A stretch of DNA of 64,000 nt from Petasospora fabianii (lineage: Eukaryota > Ascomycota > Saccharomycetes > Phaffomycetales > Wickerhamomycetaceae): assembly GCA_022641835.1 (NCBI GenBank), contig CP048715.1:1426001-1490000 (forward strand), in the 5' to 3' direction. A program made the position numbers and the translations under genes. A model generated the notes under the pieces. It did not search any database and had not been told where the DNA came from. It worked only from the letters and a program-made list of their open reading frames with translations. Positions 9,460 to 19,931 of the stretch are shown piece after piece. Within the stretch, counting starts at the first letter, position 1. Each line of letters starts with the position of its first letter.

Positions 9460-10634
9460 GGTCCAAAGCCCGCGACGCATCTGCAACTCTACAGGATTGA
9501 GTTTTGATTTATTTATGTCTTGTTCTACTTCTCTTCTCTTGTCTCTATTCTTTCTTTTTTTTACATTTATCTTTCCTTATTTAGCTCGTTATACAGGTTT
9601 GTCGTAAGAACTAAACCTTTGGAAGCTGTAGTGTCTCAGCCGAAGAAACCTAAATCTGGTGGGGGCAGTGGACAGTTGACAGTTGGAAGTAACGATGCAT
9701 GACGTCTGCCAATCTCTTGAATAACATGGCTTGATATATCTATGAACCCTTGGCCAAGACACTCGGACCGATACGCTTTTAAGTCAAAACAAGAGACTTT
9801 GTTATCATCAGTATATAGAGAACTACACAGGAAGCATAAACACTACTTAGTAATATCGCATTATCTTTACCCCTCATCTATACTGTCTAAGACATGAGCC
9901 CTGGGCTCTAACTTAAAACCTATTGATAGATAATCTAACACAGAGACAGAGAGAGAGGGTAAAGGATATCCCCTTTGGGTAAGTTCCGAGGGTTCACATA
10001 AAAAGTAAAAAAAAAAAAAAAAATTCAGTGACGTCGTGTGGGGTCCAGAAATGTCGTCATCGTGCGTCTGTGCTGCTTCCGACCCGCAAATTTTTAGCCG
10101 AGGTAATTGGTTCTTTGGTAGTTGTTTGGGTGTATCTTACCTTATGTTGTTATAGTTATATATCTATTAAGCTAAGGTTTATATTCTCCTCCTTCTCTAA
10201 TCTATAAGTCTATTTGTCAACACGCCCGCGCGCGCTGAGGCTATGCTCAACTCTTCTCGGCTTCGTTTGTACAACTTTATCTTCACAGACTCGCGAGTCA
10301 CTCACTCGCACGATTCCCGCTGTCCATGCACAAGACGGTCTGATGCTGTGGGCCAATGAAAGCCTACAGCTCCGGAGTTACGAGGGTCCCTCCTCTCATA
10401 GGGCTCCTGTCTTGTCCTATCACTCGCTGTATTGGCTAGTATATATACCCCACACCGCCCCAATTCTTTCTGTATAGTACTTCCCTTCTTATATCCTAGC
10501 TTAAGACATAAACATTAAGACCACAGTCATTCACATCATACTTATCTGCTTACATCATTCACATAAACACACATACTCTGTCTACCTTCAAACCATTCAA
10601 CTACTTCAACATTAACGTCTACTAGTTCTACACA
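9460..10634. promoter_or_regulatory. Intergenic region between the two AGP2-like permeases
   Basis: About 1.2 kb without coding sequence. It holds a 17-A tract (10007-10023), a CA-rich leader from about 10500 to 10634, and a TATA-like tatatatacc near 10438-10448 that probably drives copy 2. I see no close match to the copy 1 promoter by eye. Confidence 0.55.
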
Positions 10635-12314
10635 ATGTCGCGGATCTTTAAGAACTGGAGACATAACGAAGAGAAGAGTAAGAGTACAACTTCTCAATAC
10701 TCTGACGATCTCAGTGAGGGAAGTGTTAGCCTACGTGAGAGAACAACACATCGTACTCTTAAGGCTAGAAACTTACATATGATCGCTATTGGTGGATCTA
10801 TCGGTACAGGTCTCTTTGTTACCATCTCAACTGGTTTACTATATGGTGGTCCACTTGGTCTCTTCTTAGCCTTCTTCATTTGGACAATGGTTATCTTTGG
10901 TGTTACTGCATCATGTGCTGAATTTGTCTGTTATCTCCCAATTGAATCACCTTTTATTCAAATCGCTGGTCGTTGTGTTGATAAGGCATTTGAAGCAACA
11001 GTTGGTCTCAACTACTATCTCATGATCTCCATCTATATCCCATTTGAAATCACCGCTGTTAATGGTATGATTCATTATTGGAGATCAGATTATTCCCCAG
11101 CTATCTCATTCTGTATCCAGATCTTCATCTATACACTGTTGAACGTCCTCGCTGTTAGATGGTTTGGTGAATCTGAATTCTATTTGACAATTGGTAAAGT
11201 CTTACTCGCTATTGGTCTCATCTTTTTCACTTTTATCGCTATGCTTGGTGGAAACCCAGAACATGATCGTTTCGGTTTTAGATATTGGCAAGATCCTGGT
11301 TTGTTTAACGTTGTTTACACAACGGGGTCTATGGGTCGTTTCCATGGATTCCTCGCTGCTATGAACAAGGCTTGTTTCACCATTGTTGGACCAGAATATC
11401 TGTCTATGATTGCCAGTGAAGCTGGTCAGGAGACTAGAAGAGTCTTGGCTAACACTTTTAGAGCTGTCTTTTGGAGATTGATTGTCTTTTACGTGCTTGG
11501 TGCCCTCTGTGTTGGTATCTTATTGCCATACAATGATCCAACTTTGAACGAATTGGCCGCTTCTGGATCCACTAGTGATGGTTCTTTCTCCCCATATATC
11601 ATTGCTATGAACAATTTGAATGTTAATGTGTTACCACACATTGTTAATGTTCTTTGTGTTACATCTGCCTTCTCAGCTGGTAACTCTTATGTTTATTGTT
11701 CTTCAAGAGCTCTCTACGGATTGGCTCGAAGTGGATTTGTTCCAAGATTCCTTACCTATTGTACCAAGGCTGGTGTTCCAATCTATTGTGTTGGTGTTGC
11801 CTTCTGTTTCTCCCTTTTGTCACTCCTTCAACTTGGTGATTCCACCGCTCAGGTCTTGAATTGGATTGTTAACTTGTGTTCTGGTGCCCAGATCTTGAAC
11901 TACTTCTTCATGTGTATCACATACATTGGATTCTACAGAGCTTGTAAAGCTCAGGGTATTGACAGATCACAATTTAGATACACTTCTTGGTTCCAACCAT
12001 ATTTGGCCATTTTCTGTGGATTCTTGGTGCTTTGTATGGTTGGTACATTGGGTTACACAGTGTTTATGCCAGGTAATTGGGACGTTCAAAACTTCTTGAC
12101 ATATTACCTCATGGTGTTTATCTCTATTGTTGTTTACCCACTTTACAAGATCTTTTACAGAACCAAACTTATTAAACCAGAAGAAGCTGATCTCATTACG
12201 GGATTAGAGGAGATTGAATTACACGAAGCTGAATACCTTGAACAAAAAGCTGCTGCTAAGCAGGATGCTAAGGTTGGTAACATTTGGGATAAGATTTCCG
12301 CTTCCATCTTCTGA
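10635..12314 (+). CDS. AGP2-like amino-acid/carnitine-type permease, copy 2
   Basis: A 559-residue paralogue of the preceding gene, same strand, with about 1.2 kb between them. The cytoplasmic N-terminus (1-50) differs strongly from copy 1 while the membrane core is nearly the same: GGSIGTGLFVTISTGLLYGG in TM1, IPFEITAVNGMIHYWRSDYS in TM3/4, MLGGNPEHDRFGFRYW and CSSRALYGLARSGFVPRF. MLGGNPEHDR is exactly the Agp2-type loop. Differences cluster in the cytoplasmic tails, as expected of permeases regulated by endocytosis at their termini. The last 20 residues replace the longer lysine-rich tail of copy 1. Substrate is unproven; it could be an amino acid, carnitine or a polyamine. The pair arose by tandem duplication. 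Confidence 0.85.
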   Translation: MSRIFKNWRHNEEKSKSTTSQYSDDLSEGSVSLRERTTHRTLKARNLHMIAIGGSIGTGLFVTISTGLLYGGPLGLFLAFFIWTMVIFGVTASCAEFVCYLPIESPFIQIAGRCVDKAFEATVGLNYYLMISIYIPFEITAVNGMIHYWRSDYSPAISFCIQIFIYTLLNVLAVRWFGESEFYLTIGKVLLAIGLIFFTFIAMLGGNPEHDRFGFRYWQDPGLFNVVYTTGSMGRFHGFLAAMNKACFTIVGPEYLSMIASEAGQETRRVLANTFRAVFWRLIVFYVLGALCVGILLPYNDPTLNELAASGSTSDGSFSPYIIAMNNLNVNVLPHIVNVLCVTSAFSAGNSYVYCSSRALYGLARSGFVPRFLTYCTKAGVPIYCVGVAFCFSLLSLLQLGDSTAQVLNWIVNLCSGAQILNYFFMCITYIGFYRACKAQGIDRSQFRYTSWFQPYLAIFCGFLVLCMVGTLGYTVFMPGNWDVQNFLTYYLMVFISIVVYPLYKIFYRTKLIKPEEADLITGLEEIELHEAEYLEQKAAAKQDAKVGNIWDKISASIF

Positions 12315-14697
12315 TTTAAATAGATTTAGTTGTTTTCTTGAATTTGCATTTTCCTTGTTTTGATCCAATCTACGTAGCTGTCTGATCTAAACACTAATTT
12401 GTGTCTATGCACAAAGGATCTGAATACTATGCCGGAGCAATGTTAGGCGAAATGCAAATAACGTGTAAGACGTAATGCGGCGTGACTGGCTTAATACACC
12501 ACAAATCTCTACATCATCTATTTATCTTGTATCAAACATGTTACTGGGTTGTAAATTGAGATATCCAGAGCCTAAGTTGTTTGTATAAACTTTGTGGGAC
12601 TATAGGTATGAGGCCAGCTTGACTTCCTAAGACGGAAACATTTACTAAACCCCCTCTACCAAAGACTAAAGGACTCCCAAAAAGGAACAGTTAAAGGTAA
12701 CTCCGAGCGCGAATTAAGACCAGCCACGGCACCAGAGAACTACGGCGATCGGTAATAACCGGCTTAGGAAAGAGGGTATAAATCCGTGTAAGGAACTTGA
12801 AGGCGAACTCTTTGGTGTCCGCCGTTTACCGAGTGGGCTCTATGGATAAGTATATATAAACGAGAGGTTCTCGCTAGGTCTGTATGCTGTGTGTGTTGGA
12901 TGGTAGTTAAACTGACGAGACTATCTAACCAAAAGCCTACTTATGGGAAGAAGGCTTTCTGCTGCAATGGGATGGATGGGGCGTCCGGATAGAAGAGGTG
13001 TCTCTCGCTAAAAAAGCAACGCTGGGCGACCATTGGGGACAAAACCCCCAACACTAAGCTTCCAATTAACCCGCCCAAAGAGAACTGGAGACTTATACGG
13101 ATACGTTGAGATATCTCTCTCCCCACAGCTGTAAAGAAAGAGTGATCAAAAGGGGATCAAAGGGCACTTGTGAATGTGCCGTAATCATAATTGAACCTTT
13201 AATAAAGCTTTGGATTGGTTGGTGCCGTTGATCGGTGCCGCACGGTTGGGGACACACACTGGCGGGTTCTGTATGGAGTGTTGTTCAACTTGAGCCGTAG
13301 AGAAGGGCAATGGCAATGCTTTTGATGCCTGATGCCTGATGATTGATGATTGAGCCTGAGACCAAAATAATAATATTGAATTTGATGTGTAGTTCGTACG
13401 GCATTTTGGCTTTGGGGAATGTGAAATGTGAAATGACGATTTGGTATCGTGTGCGCCGATGATAGTATCGACGTCCAGGGTCCTCCATATCATCGATTGT
13501 CATCAAAATAGAAACGAATAGTGCAGATGTTATCCATCAACACACTCGACCCCCGCTGAATTGGCTCCTTTACTTAATCAAAACAGGCGTACAATTGCCT
13601 ATCGGCAAGCCGGTATAACTATCATACCAATAATACCAATAGGAAACATCATCAATGCTCATGCCTCACAATGTAAAGCCTACCCACAGCACAAATGTAT
13701 CAGAATGGTCTGACTACAAGTTGTGATACAGTTTCCTAGCTAAGTATCTAATCCACGGCGTTGGACTTTTGATACAAAGGATCTCGTAAATCCTGGAAAA
13801 GGGTTCACAAGCAGCCTAATCAATAAACAATATGATCAGCATATCGCTTTGATAGATAACTCATAGCCTGCCTAATGAATCCCCTTTGTACGTAAAGACG
13901 CAACTCTTTGATCGACAGTCTATAGAGCTGCGTTAGCAGTCTGCGGCTCGTCTCACTATCTATCTACCTCGAGCCTCACTATGCCCAGCTATTGTATGTA
14001 CCCTTCATGCGGGCCCGTTAGAAAGAAGTGTCACCCAACGCCAAATCTCGAATGGCCCACACGCCACTGCAGCCAAGTATGTACGGCATCGAGGGGTTGG
14101 AATGGTGATGGGGGTACGGCACCACTTGGCTAAAAATGTGAAGGATGCACAAACGACATGTCCTCGGCCCGGCACCGGGATCATCAGAATGTGGGGATCT
14201 TTGGCAAGTGGAGATCATCGTTGCCTCCTTCTTTCTAATGAAGCATCAAACTAACACCTAAAACAATCAGTTTAAAGCTCATCATAACTCTCTCTCTCTC
14301 TCTAACTGCCCCGCCACTGTGTCTGTCATCAGTGTCGGCTTTCTCGCTTTCCTTTCTTTTTCCAGCCAAACGGTAAAATGTGTGGCCACTCCCTTATCAG
14401 GATCTTTAACTTTTTCCCCTGATAATGCACGATAGCGTTATAGGTTGCCAAGGATCCGGATTGGCGGGGTGTCACCGCCTCTCTCTATACGCCTAATCGT
14501 CAATCAGTACGTAGCTCAATATGCGTATCCTCTTGTGGCCGGCCAGCTTGTGTCGCCGCCTGTGGTCCCCCCACCTGCTGGACAGAAGTGTATATAAGAT
14601 AACGTTGTTTCCCACTTACTGAAGGGTCTTCTCTGCAAAGTAGTTGTTTTCTTTTTCTCTTCCTTAGATACACTCCAACACTTCAGACACATATACA
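12315..14697. promoter_or_regulatory. Long gene-free region upstream of GAP1
   Basis: 2.4 kb with no recognised gene or gene remnant. It includes a short degenerate repeat of gatgcct/gatgatt units (about 13323-13352), a (TC)n run at about 14289-14303, and the GAP1 proximal promoter: CTTATC at 14393-14398, GATAAT at 14421-14426 and a TATA box, tatataag, at about 14590-14597. Confidence 0.6.
14393..14426. promoter_or_regulatory. GATA-factor site pair in the GAP1 promoter
   Basis: CTTATC (14393-14398, GATAAG on the other strand) and GATAAT (14421) lie about 280-300 bp upstream of the GAP1 ATG, in the arrangement typical of Gln3/Gat1 upstream activating sequences of nitrogen-regulated permeases. 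Role inferred from S. cerevisiae GAP1. Confidence 0.55.
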
Positions 14698-16446
14698 ATG
14701 GCTGACCTCAAGTCCAAGGAGAACTTCTCCCAGACTACCGACCCAGAAATCGGTGATTCTATCTCCATCACACAAAATGAGCCATACGATGGTAACGTTT
14801 CTAAATGGCAAGCTTTCAAGGACTCTTTCAAAGAGGTTAGACTCGAGGATACTATGGATACCTCTAACATGACCGACCTGGAGAAGGCCATTGCTAAGAC
14901 TGCTCACTCTCCACTTCAAAAGAATTTGAAGAATAGACATTTGCAAATGATTGCCATTGGTGGTTCTATCGGTACAGGTCTCTTTGTTGGTTCCGGTTCT
15001 GCCCTCGCTAATGGTGGTCCAGCTGCCCTTCTCATTGCCTGGCTCCTTGTTGGTACTATGATTTTCTCCACCGTTCACGCTATTGGTGAATTGGCTGTTC
15101 GTTTCCCAATTTCTGGTGCTTTCAACGTTTACTCTACCCGTTTCTTGGACCCATCTTGGGGTTTTGCCATGGGTTGGAACTATGCTCTCCAATGGTTGAT
15201 TGTCTTGCCTTTGGAACTTGTCGCTGCTTCTATCACTATTGGTTACTGGAATTCTGATATTAACAAAGTTGCTTGGGTTGCCATTTTCTACTTCTTCATC
15301 GTTATGATTAACTTCTTTGGTGTTAAAGGTTACGGTGAAGCTGAGTTTGTCTTCTCCCTCGTCAAGGTTCTTGCTGTTGTTGGTTTCATCATCCTCGGTA
15401 TCATTTTGAACTGTGGTGGTGGTCCAAAGGGTGGTTACATTGGTGGTAAGTACTGGCACAACCCAGGTGCTTTCTCCCACAGTTTCAAGGGTGTTTGTGC
15501 CGTGTTTGTTACCGCTGCTTTCTCCTTTGCCGGTACTGAACTTGTTGGTCTTGCTGCTGTTGAGACTCAAAACCCAAGAAAGTCTCTTCCAAAGGCCACT
15601 AAGCAGGTTTTCTGGAGAATTACTTTGTTCTACATCATTTCTTTGACACTTATTGGTTTGCTCGTTCCATACACTGATGACAGACTTGGTACCGCTTCTG
15701 ACGCTTCTGCCTCTCCATTCGTCATTGCCATTAACAATGCCGGTATTGGTGGTTTGGACTCTGTTATGAACGTTGTCATTATGATTGCCGTCTTGTCTGT
15801 TGGTAACTCTTCTGTTTATGCTTGTTCCCGTACTTTGACTGCTCTTGCCGGTCAGGGTTTCGCCCCATCTTTCTTGCTCTACGTTGATCGTAAGGGTCGT
15901 CCACTCTGGTCTACTGCTGTTACTCTCACAGTTGGTCTTCTCTGTTTCGTTTCTGCTTCTCCAAAGCAAGGTGATGTCTTCAACTGGTTGCTTGCCCTTT
16001 CCGGTTTGTCCTCTGTCTTCACTTGGGGTTCTGTCTGTGGTGCTCACATCAGATTTAGACACGGTATGAAGGCCCAGGGTAGAGATCCAAAGACTGAGCT
16101 TGCCTTTATGTCTCAGTGTGGTATGATTGGTTCTTACTATGGTGTCATTCTTAACATTTTGATTTTGATTGCTCAGTTCTGGGTTGCCCTCTTCCCACTT
16201 GGTGCTCCACCAGACCCAACTGTCTTCTTCCAGTCTTACTTGGCCTTCCCAGTTATCATTGCCTTCTACATTTTCCACAAACTCTGGAAGAGAAACTGGT
16301 CCCTCTACATTAGGGCTGAGGATATGGATCTTGACACTGGTAGAGCCGAGCACGATTTGGAATTGCTCAAGCAGGAGATTGCTGAGGAGAAGGCTTTCAT
16401 TGCCTCCAAGCCATGGTGGTACAGACTTTATGCCTTCTGGTGTTAA
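14698..16446 (+). CDS. GAP1: General amino-acid permease Gap1
   Basis: A 582-residue plasma-membrane permease that imports most amino acids when good nitrogen sources are scarce. It has twelve hydrophobic segments and a Gap1-type TM1 (GGSIGTGLFVGSGSALANGGP). The C-terminal tail is diagnostic: RAEDMDLDTGR, then LLKQEIAEEKAFIASKPWWYR and a terminal FWC, almost as in S. cerevisiae Gap1, where this tail controls sorting and the final Cys region is palmitoylated. The N-terminus carries several lysines in the position of the Gap1 ubiquitination sites. Codon use is strongly biased (GGT, GTC, TCT, AAG), suggesting high expression; this bias also leaves the opposite strand open for over 500 codons, which I regard as an artefact. 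A GATA pair and TATA box lie upstream. Confidence 0.95.
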   Translation: MADLKSKENFSQTTDPEIGDSISITQNEPYDGNVSKWQAFKDSFKEVRLEDTMDTSNMTDLEKAIAKTAHSPLQKNLKNRHLQMIAIGGSIGTGLFVGSGSALANGGPAALLIAWLLVGTMIFSTVHAIGELAVRFPISGAFNVYSTRFLDPSWGFAMGWNYALQWLIVLPLELVAASITIGYWNSDINKVAWVAIFYFFIVMINFFGVKGYGEAEFVFSLVKVLAVVGFIILGIILNCGGGPKGGYIGGKYWHNPGAFSHSFKGVCAVFVTAAFSFAGTELVGLAAVETQNPRKSLPKATKQVFWRITLFYIISLTLIGLLVPYTDDRLGTASDASASPFVIAINNAGIGGLDSVMNVVIMIAVLSVGNSSVYACSRTLTALAGQGFAPSFLLYVDRKGRPLWSTAVTLTVGLLCFVSASPKQGDVFNWLLALSGLSSVFTWGSVCGAHIRFRHGMKAQGRDPKTELAFMSQCGMIGSYYGVILNILILIAQFWVALFPLGAPPDPTVFFQSYLAFPVIIAFYIFHKLWKRNWSLYIRAEDMDLDTGRAEHDLELLKQEIAEEKAFIASKPWWYRLYAFWC

Positions 16447-16617
16447 ATGCTTTTCCCTTCACTCTTTTGTGTGTTTTGCTTTGCATTCGTTGTTTGACTT
16501 CAATTCTGCTAGAGGCTTGTCCTCGAGGTGTATCACCTCAAGTACTTAAAACTGTTATAAAAATTAATTTTGGATTACTGATCTATTGTAGTAAGTGTTG
16601 CACACACTGATACCTGA

Positions 16618-16631
16618 TTGTTGATCAACAA
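16618..16631. other. 14-bp palindrome between convergent genes
   Basis: TTGTTGATCAACAA is a perfect palindrome in the short space between the convergent GAP1 and STIMATE-like genes. It could form a small hairpin in the 3' untranslated region. No function is assigned. Confidence 0.3.
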
Positions 16632-16740
16632 CCACTTTATGAGGTTGTAAGATTACTAACTTGGTGTATGCTGATGAATGTAGATGTAAGTATTAGCTAC
16701 AAAGATAACATGAGAACATCAAATGCATGTACAAGGAAAT

Positions 16741-17472
16741 CTATAATGTAGTTGGGAACTTGATAAGATTGTCCACAACGTAGTACTGGAAACAATTAAG
16801 CATGATGGGGAATACCAACATCACTAGTACAATTTGTAAATTTGGGAAACCATCTGACCAACTCAGGACCCAATCTGCATAGATGGCAAATATTGGGAAG
16901 TAGAGTAATAGGTACAGTATGCATTTCATCATGATAACAGCCATGAAAAAGATTGCAAGCTGCTTAAAATATGGGATGTATTGTGGAGGTTTGCCATAAT
17001 TGCCACTCTCTATTCCCTGAATTTGGAAATACTCACACACGCTGTAAACCATCACGAGGGAGATATAGAGGATAGGAACACCTATCGTGGTGTCCATTAG
17101 TAAATTCAGGAAATACCAGTCACATTCTCCAATGTCACCAAGATCCCCATCACCATCACCATCACTACCACCAATGGTTCCATCATTGCTTCCCATCAAG
17201 ATACCAAAGATTGGAACTTTAGACTTGAATAATGAGACGAATAGATTAAGCAGATGTATACCGAGTGATCCGAGCACTTGTTTTGAAACATCAAAGAGCC
17301 ATACTTTCCAAGGACGTTTCGGATGTTCATAGTATCGTTTAACTACAAGTGATGACATTGCGATCAAGCCGAGACATGTCTGTATGAAGATGGAAACCGG
17401 ACCGAGAAGTTCACACTTGGGTTCAGGTAAGATCTTGGGCTTCTTCGCCACTTGATCGAATACAGCATCCAT
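16741..17472 (-). CDS. STIMATE/YPL162C-family vacuolar membrane protein
   Basis: A multi-spanning membrane protein of about 243 residues if translation begins at the ATG at 17472 (MDAVFDQVAKK). The block CELLGPVSIFIQTCLG followed by RPWKVWLFDVSKQVLGSLGIHLLNLF is the signature of the STIMATE family, which includes yeast YPL162C and human TMEM110. TM segments lie at about 30-55, 75-95, 125-150, 170-195 and 215-235. An acidic Gly/Asp-rich loop (GSDGDGDGDLGD) faces either lumen or cytosol. An in-frame ATG 40 codons upstream (17592) would add a stretch without family similarity, so I prefer the inner start, though either may be used. In animals STIMATE acts at ER-plasma membrane contacts; the yeast role is unknown. 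Confidence 0.8.
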   Translation of the reverse strand: MDAVFDQVAKKPKILPEPKCELLGPVSIFIQTCLGLIAMSSLVVKRYYEHPKRPWKVWLFDVSKQVLGSLGIHLLNLFVSLFKSKVPIFGILMGSNDGTIGGSDGDGDGDLGDIGECDWYFLNLLMDTTIGVPILYISLVMVYSVCEYFQIQGIESGNYGKPPQYIPYFKQLAIFFMAVIMMKCILYLLLYFPIFAIYADWVLSWSDGFPNLQIVLVMLVFPIMLNCFQYYVVDNLIKFPTTL

Positions 17473-17592
17473 ATCGTAGATGTTTACTATGTGTGTTCTG
17501 TGTTTAAGCTGATGGCTGTAAAAGCGAGGGGGAAGCAGTACTAATGATAAACAAGTATCATAAGCAGCCTGCCTCTCCCCAGCAAAGGACAT

Positions 17593-18325
17593 TTGTGCGT
17601 ACTAAAGCGTTTTTGGTTTGGGCCACGCTTTTACCCGCTCTTAACTCTTTGATTATGTAATCGAGACCCTTTAGGATTACGTCAGCTAAAACTACGGTGG
17701 CGAAACGGAGGGGAAACGTGGGTCAGTCGGACTACGTGGGCTCGGTTACCGGGTAATAAAACCGACGTATCTCATTTTGAGGTCCGAGTGATGTGTCTCT
17801 CTGTCCACTGTTTACAGGAAAACACACCAAGACACACTCGGAAGAATGCCCACCGACGGGGATATACAATCTACTTGGTGTTCGACCTACGGGGGTAACA
17901 AAACTCACTTGTGGTGTCTGGATGTTCTGTTTTTTTTTTGTTTATCTTATCGTGGCGCAGGTGCGAGTTATTGTTTGTGCGTGTGTCCCTACCATGCTCC
18001 CCCATACTGCCTCCATAACGTTATCCCCGCCGGAGATGCGGTTTATCGCCTACGGAGTCTCTATATCCCTAATGTCTCCGTGGAACCCGTGGTTGGTATT
18101 CCCTTCATCTATAAATACAAGAGCACCGCCCTTCTTAATTTACCCAAGTTCAGCTTCATCTAAAGACTCCATCGTTACCGCGTTACAGACGTTCGTTAAC
18201 TATTTCCAACTACAAGCTTACGTTTCTAGCGCCCATCTTACATTTCACTTGATTCTACACAGCGCTCTTTACCGCTGCTATCTTGAAACACACACATATA
18301 AACTAATCGGTCTTCTTACTCAACA
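17593..18325. promoter_or_regulatory. Divergent promoter region, STIMATE-like gene and URC1
   Basis: About 730 bases shared by divergent genes. An open frame overlapping the URC1 start in another phase is not supported. Several CGG/CCG triplets are present, including CGGTTACCG near 17742-17750, which could serve Zn2Cys6 activators. A leader with TATA-like tataaactaatc just before 18326 serves URC1. Confidence 0.5.
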
Positions 18326-19669
18326 ATGGCCCCAACCGCCCTGGCTGCACCGGTCGTTCTGCCTCATGTCCACAAGGAGTCATGTAAAGTTCACGAGATC
18401 AAGCTCAAGAATGAGACTTCTGTATCCCTTGAAGATGTTGTTCTCACCACTTACACCAATGATGAAACTATGAAGCCAATCCCAATGAAGTGGGGTCATT
18501 CTGATCCATCTGTTAGAGGTCCAGTTGTATGCTCAAGATACAAGGATGGTCTCACCAAGCATAATGCTATTGGTGCCAACGCTGGTTCTTATTGCATCTA
18601 TCATGCATTGGCTGTTGGTTCTAAACAGTTGAACCCAAACTATGATGCCGACTACACTAATGCTGAACCAGCTTTCGAGATCAAGGAACAACCACAATGG
18701 GGTGATATTAAGAAGATTGTATCAATGGACCCATTCGGTCATTTGGTTCCATGGTTGTTTGCCGATGTCGGCAAATCCGAGAATGTTGAGATCAAGCCAA
18801 CCATCTCAATCACTAAGGCACACATGCAATTAGCTGAGATGAAAGAAGCTGTTGATAAGGGAAGATTGGTTGTTGATGGTGAAGTTGTCATCAACAAAAA
18901 CGGTGATTTGAACGTTAGTAAAGTTGCCGTTGAACCAGTTTGGTACTTGCCTGGTGTTGCTGAAAGATTTGGTATCACTGAAGCTGAGCTTCGTAAGGCC
19001 TTGTTTGAAGACACTAACGGTATGTACCCAGAACTTATCACAAGACCTGACATTAAGGTTTTCTTGCCACCAATTGGTGGTCTTACAGTGTACATCTTTG
19101 GTAACCCAGCTGATGTCTCTGACCCAAATAAGAAATTGGCATTGAGAATCCATGATGAATGTAATGGTTCAGATGTCTTTGGTTCTGATATTTGCACATG
19201 TCGTCCATATTTGATCTTTGGTATTGAAGAAGCTGTTAAACAGGCTCAAAATGGTGGAAGTGGTGTTGTTGTTTACTTTAGAAAAGAAGGACGTGCCTTG
19301 GGTGAAGTCACAAAGTATTTGGTTTACAACGCTAGAAAGAGAGGTGGTGACACTGCCGCTGAGTATTTCCACAGAACTGAATGTATTGCCGGTGTTAGAG
19401 ATATGAGATTCCAACAATTGATGCCAGACGTTTTGCATTGGTTGGGAATCACCAAGATTGACCGTATGTTGTCAATGTCAAACATGAAGCACGATGCTAT
19501 TGTTGAACAAGGTATTCCAATCATTGAAAGAATCCCAATTCCAGATGAATTGATTCCACCTGATTCTCGTGTTGAGATTGACGCTAAGATTAACTCTGGA
19601 TACTTTACAACGGGTAAGGTTATGACTGAAGAGGAGTTGAAGAACGTTAAGGGAAGAACATGGGCTTGA
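18326..19669 (+). CDS. URC1: Urc1, GTP cyclohydrolase II-like protein of uracil catabolism
   Basis: A 447-residue cytosolic protein. URC1 is one of the genes of the URC pathway, which lets Lachancea kluyveri and many non-Saccharomyces yeasts use uracil as nitrogen source. The N-terminal half is specific to the Urc1 group. The C-terminal half is a GTP cyclohydrolase II (RibA) domain: the zinc site is visible as C279, C290 and C292 in HDECNGSDVFGSDICTCRP, and FRKEGRALGEVTKY (318-331) matches the substrate-binding REGRG-type segment. Length and the long N-terminal extension separate it from RIB1. The nearby permease genes share a theme of nitrogen acquisition. Confidence 0.9.
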   Translation: MAPTALAAPVVLPHVHKESCKVHEIKLKNETSVSLEDVVLTTYTNDETMKPIPMKWGHSDPSVRGPVVCSRYKDGLTKHNAIGANAGSYCIYHALAVGSKQLNPNYDADYTNAEPAFEIKEQPQWGDIKKIVSMDPFGHLVPWLFADVGKSENVEIKPTISITKAHMQLAEMKEAVDKGRLVVDGEVVINKNGDLNVSKVAVEPVWYLPGVAERFGITEAELRKALFEDTNGMYPELITRPDIKVFLPPIGGLTVYIFGNPADVSDPNKKLALRIHDECNGSDVFGSDICTCRPYLIFGIEEAVKQAQNGGSGVVVYFRKEGRALGEVTKYLVYNARKRGGDTAAEYFHRTECIAGVRDMRFQQLMPDVLHWLGITKIDRMLSMSNMKHDAIVEQGIPIIERIPIPDELIPPDSRVEIDAKINSGYFTTGKVMTEEELKNVKGRTWA

Positions 19670-19931
19670 TGTCTTTGTTCTTTGGTTTAACCTTGTATTT
19701 TATTTATTCCTATTGGGATCTGGGATTCTATAGATGTAAACAACAAAATCATTATATGTGCATCTTATGAGTTATCATTAGAGCTTCTACGTTGCGATAT
19801 AAGATAAACAACAAACACATGCAAGTTGAATTAATTAATATTGGCTAGAAACAAACACACTATTGTACAATTCAGTCATAATTGAGTCATAAGAGCATAT
19901 CAACATGAACAATCATAAACTCTGACAGAGA

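Noticed and set aside
12315-14697. Search for a decayed permease copy in the long gap before GAP1
   Set aside because: No remnant of permease motifs was recognised on either strand by eye; treated as non-coding.
14683-16353. Long open frame (over 500 codons) antisense to GAP1
   Set aside because: It mirrors GAP1 in register. The sense gene avoids TTA, CTA and TCA codons because of strong codon bias, which removes antisense stops. The product is low-complexity with no family similarity.
17793-18473. Open frame of 226 codons overlapping the start of URC1
   Set aside because: It lies in a different phase from URC1, across its promoter and N-terminus, with irregular composition and no family match.
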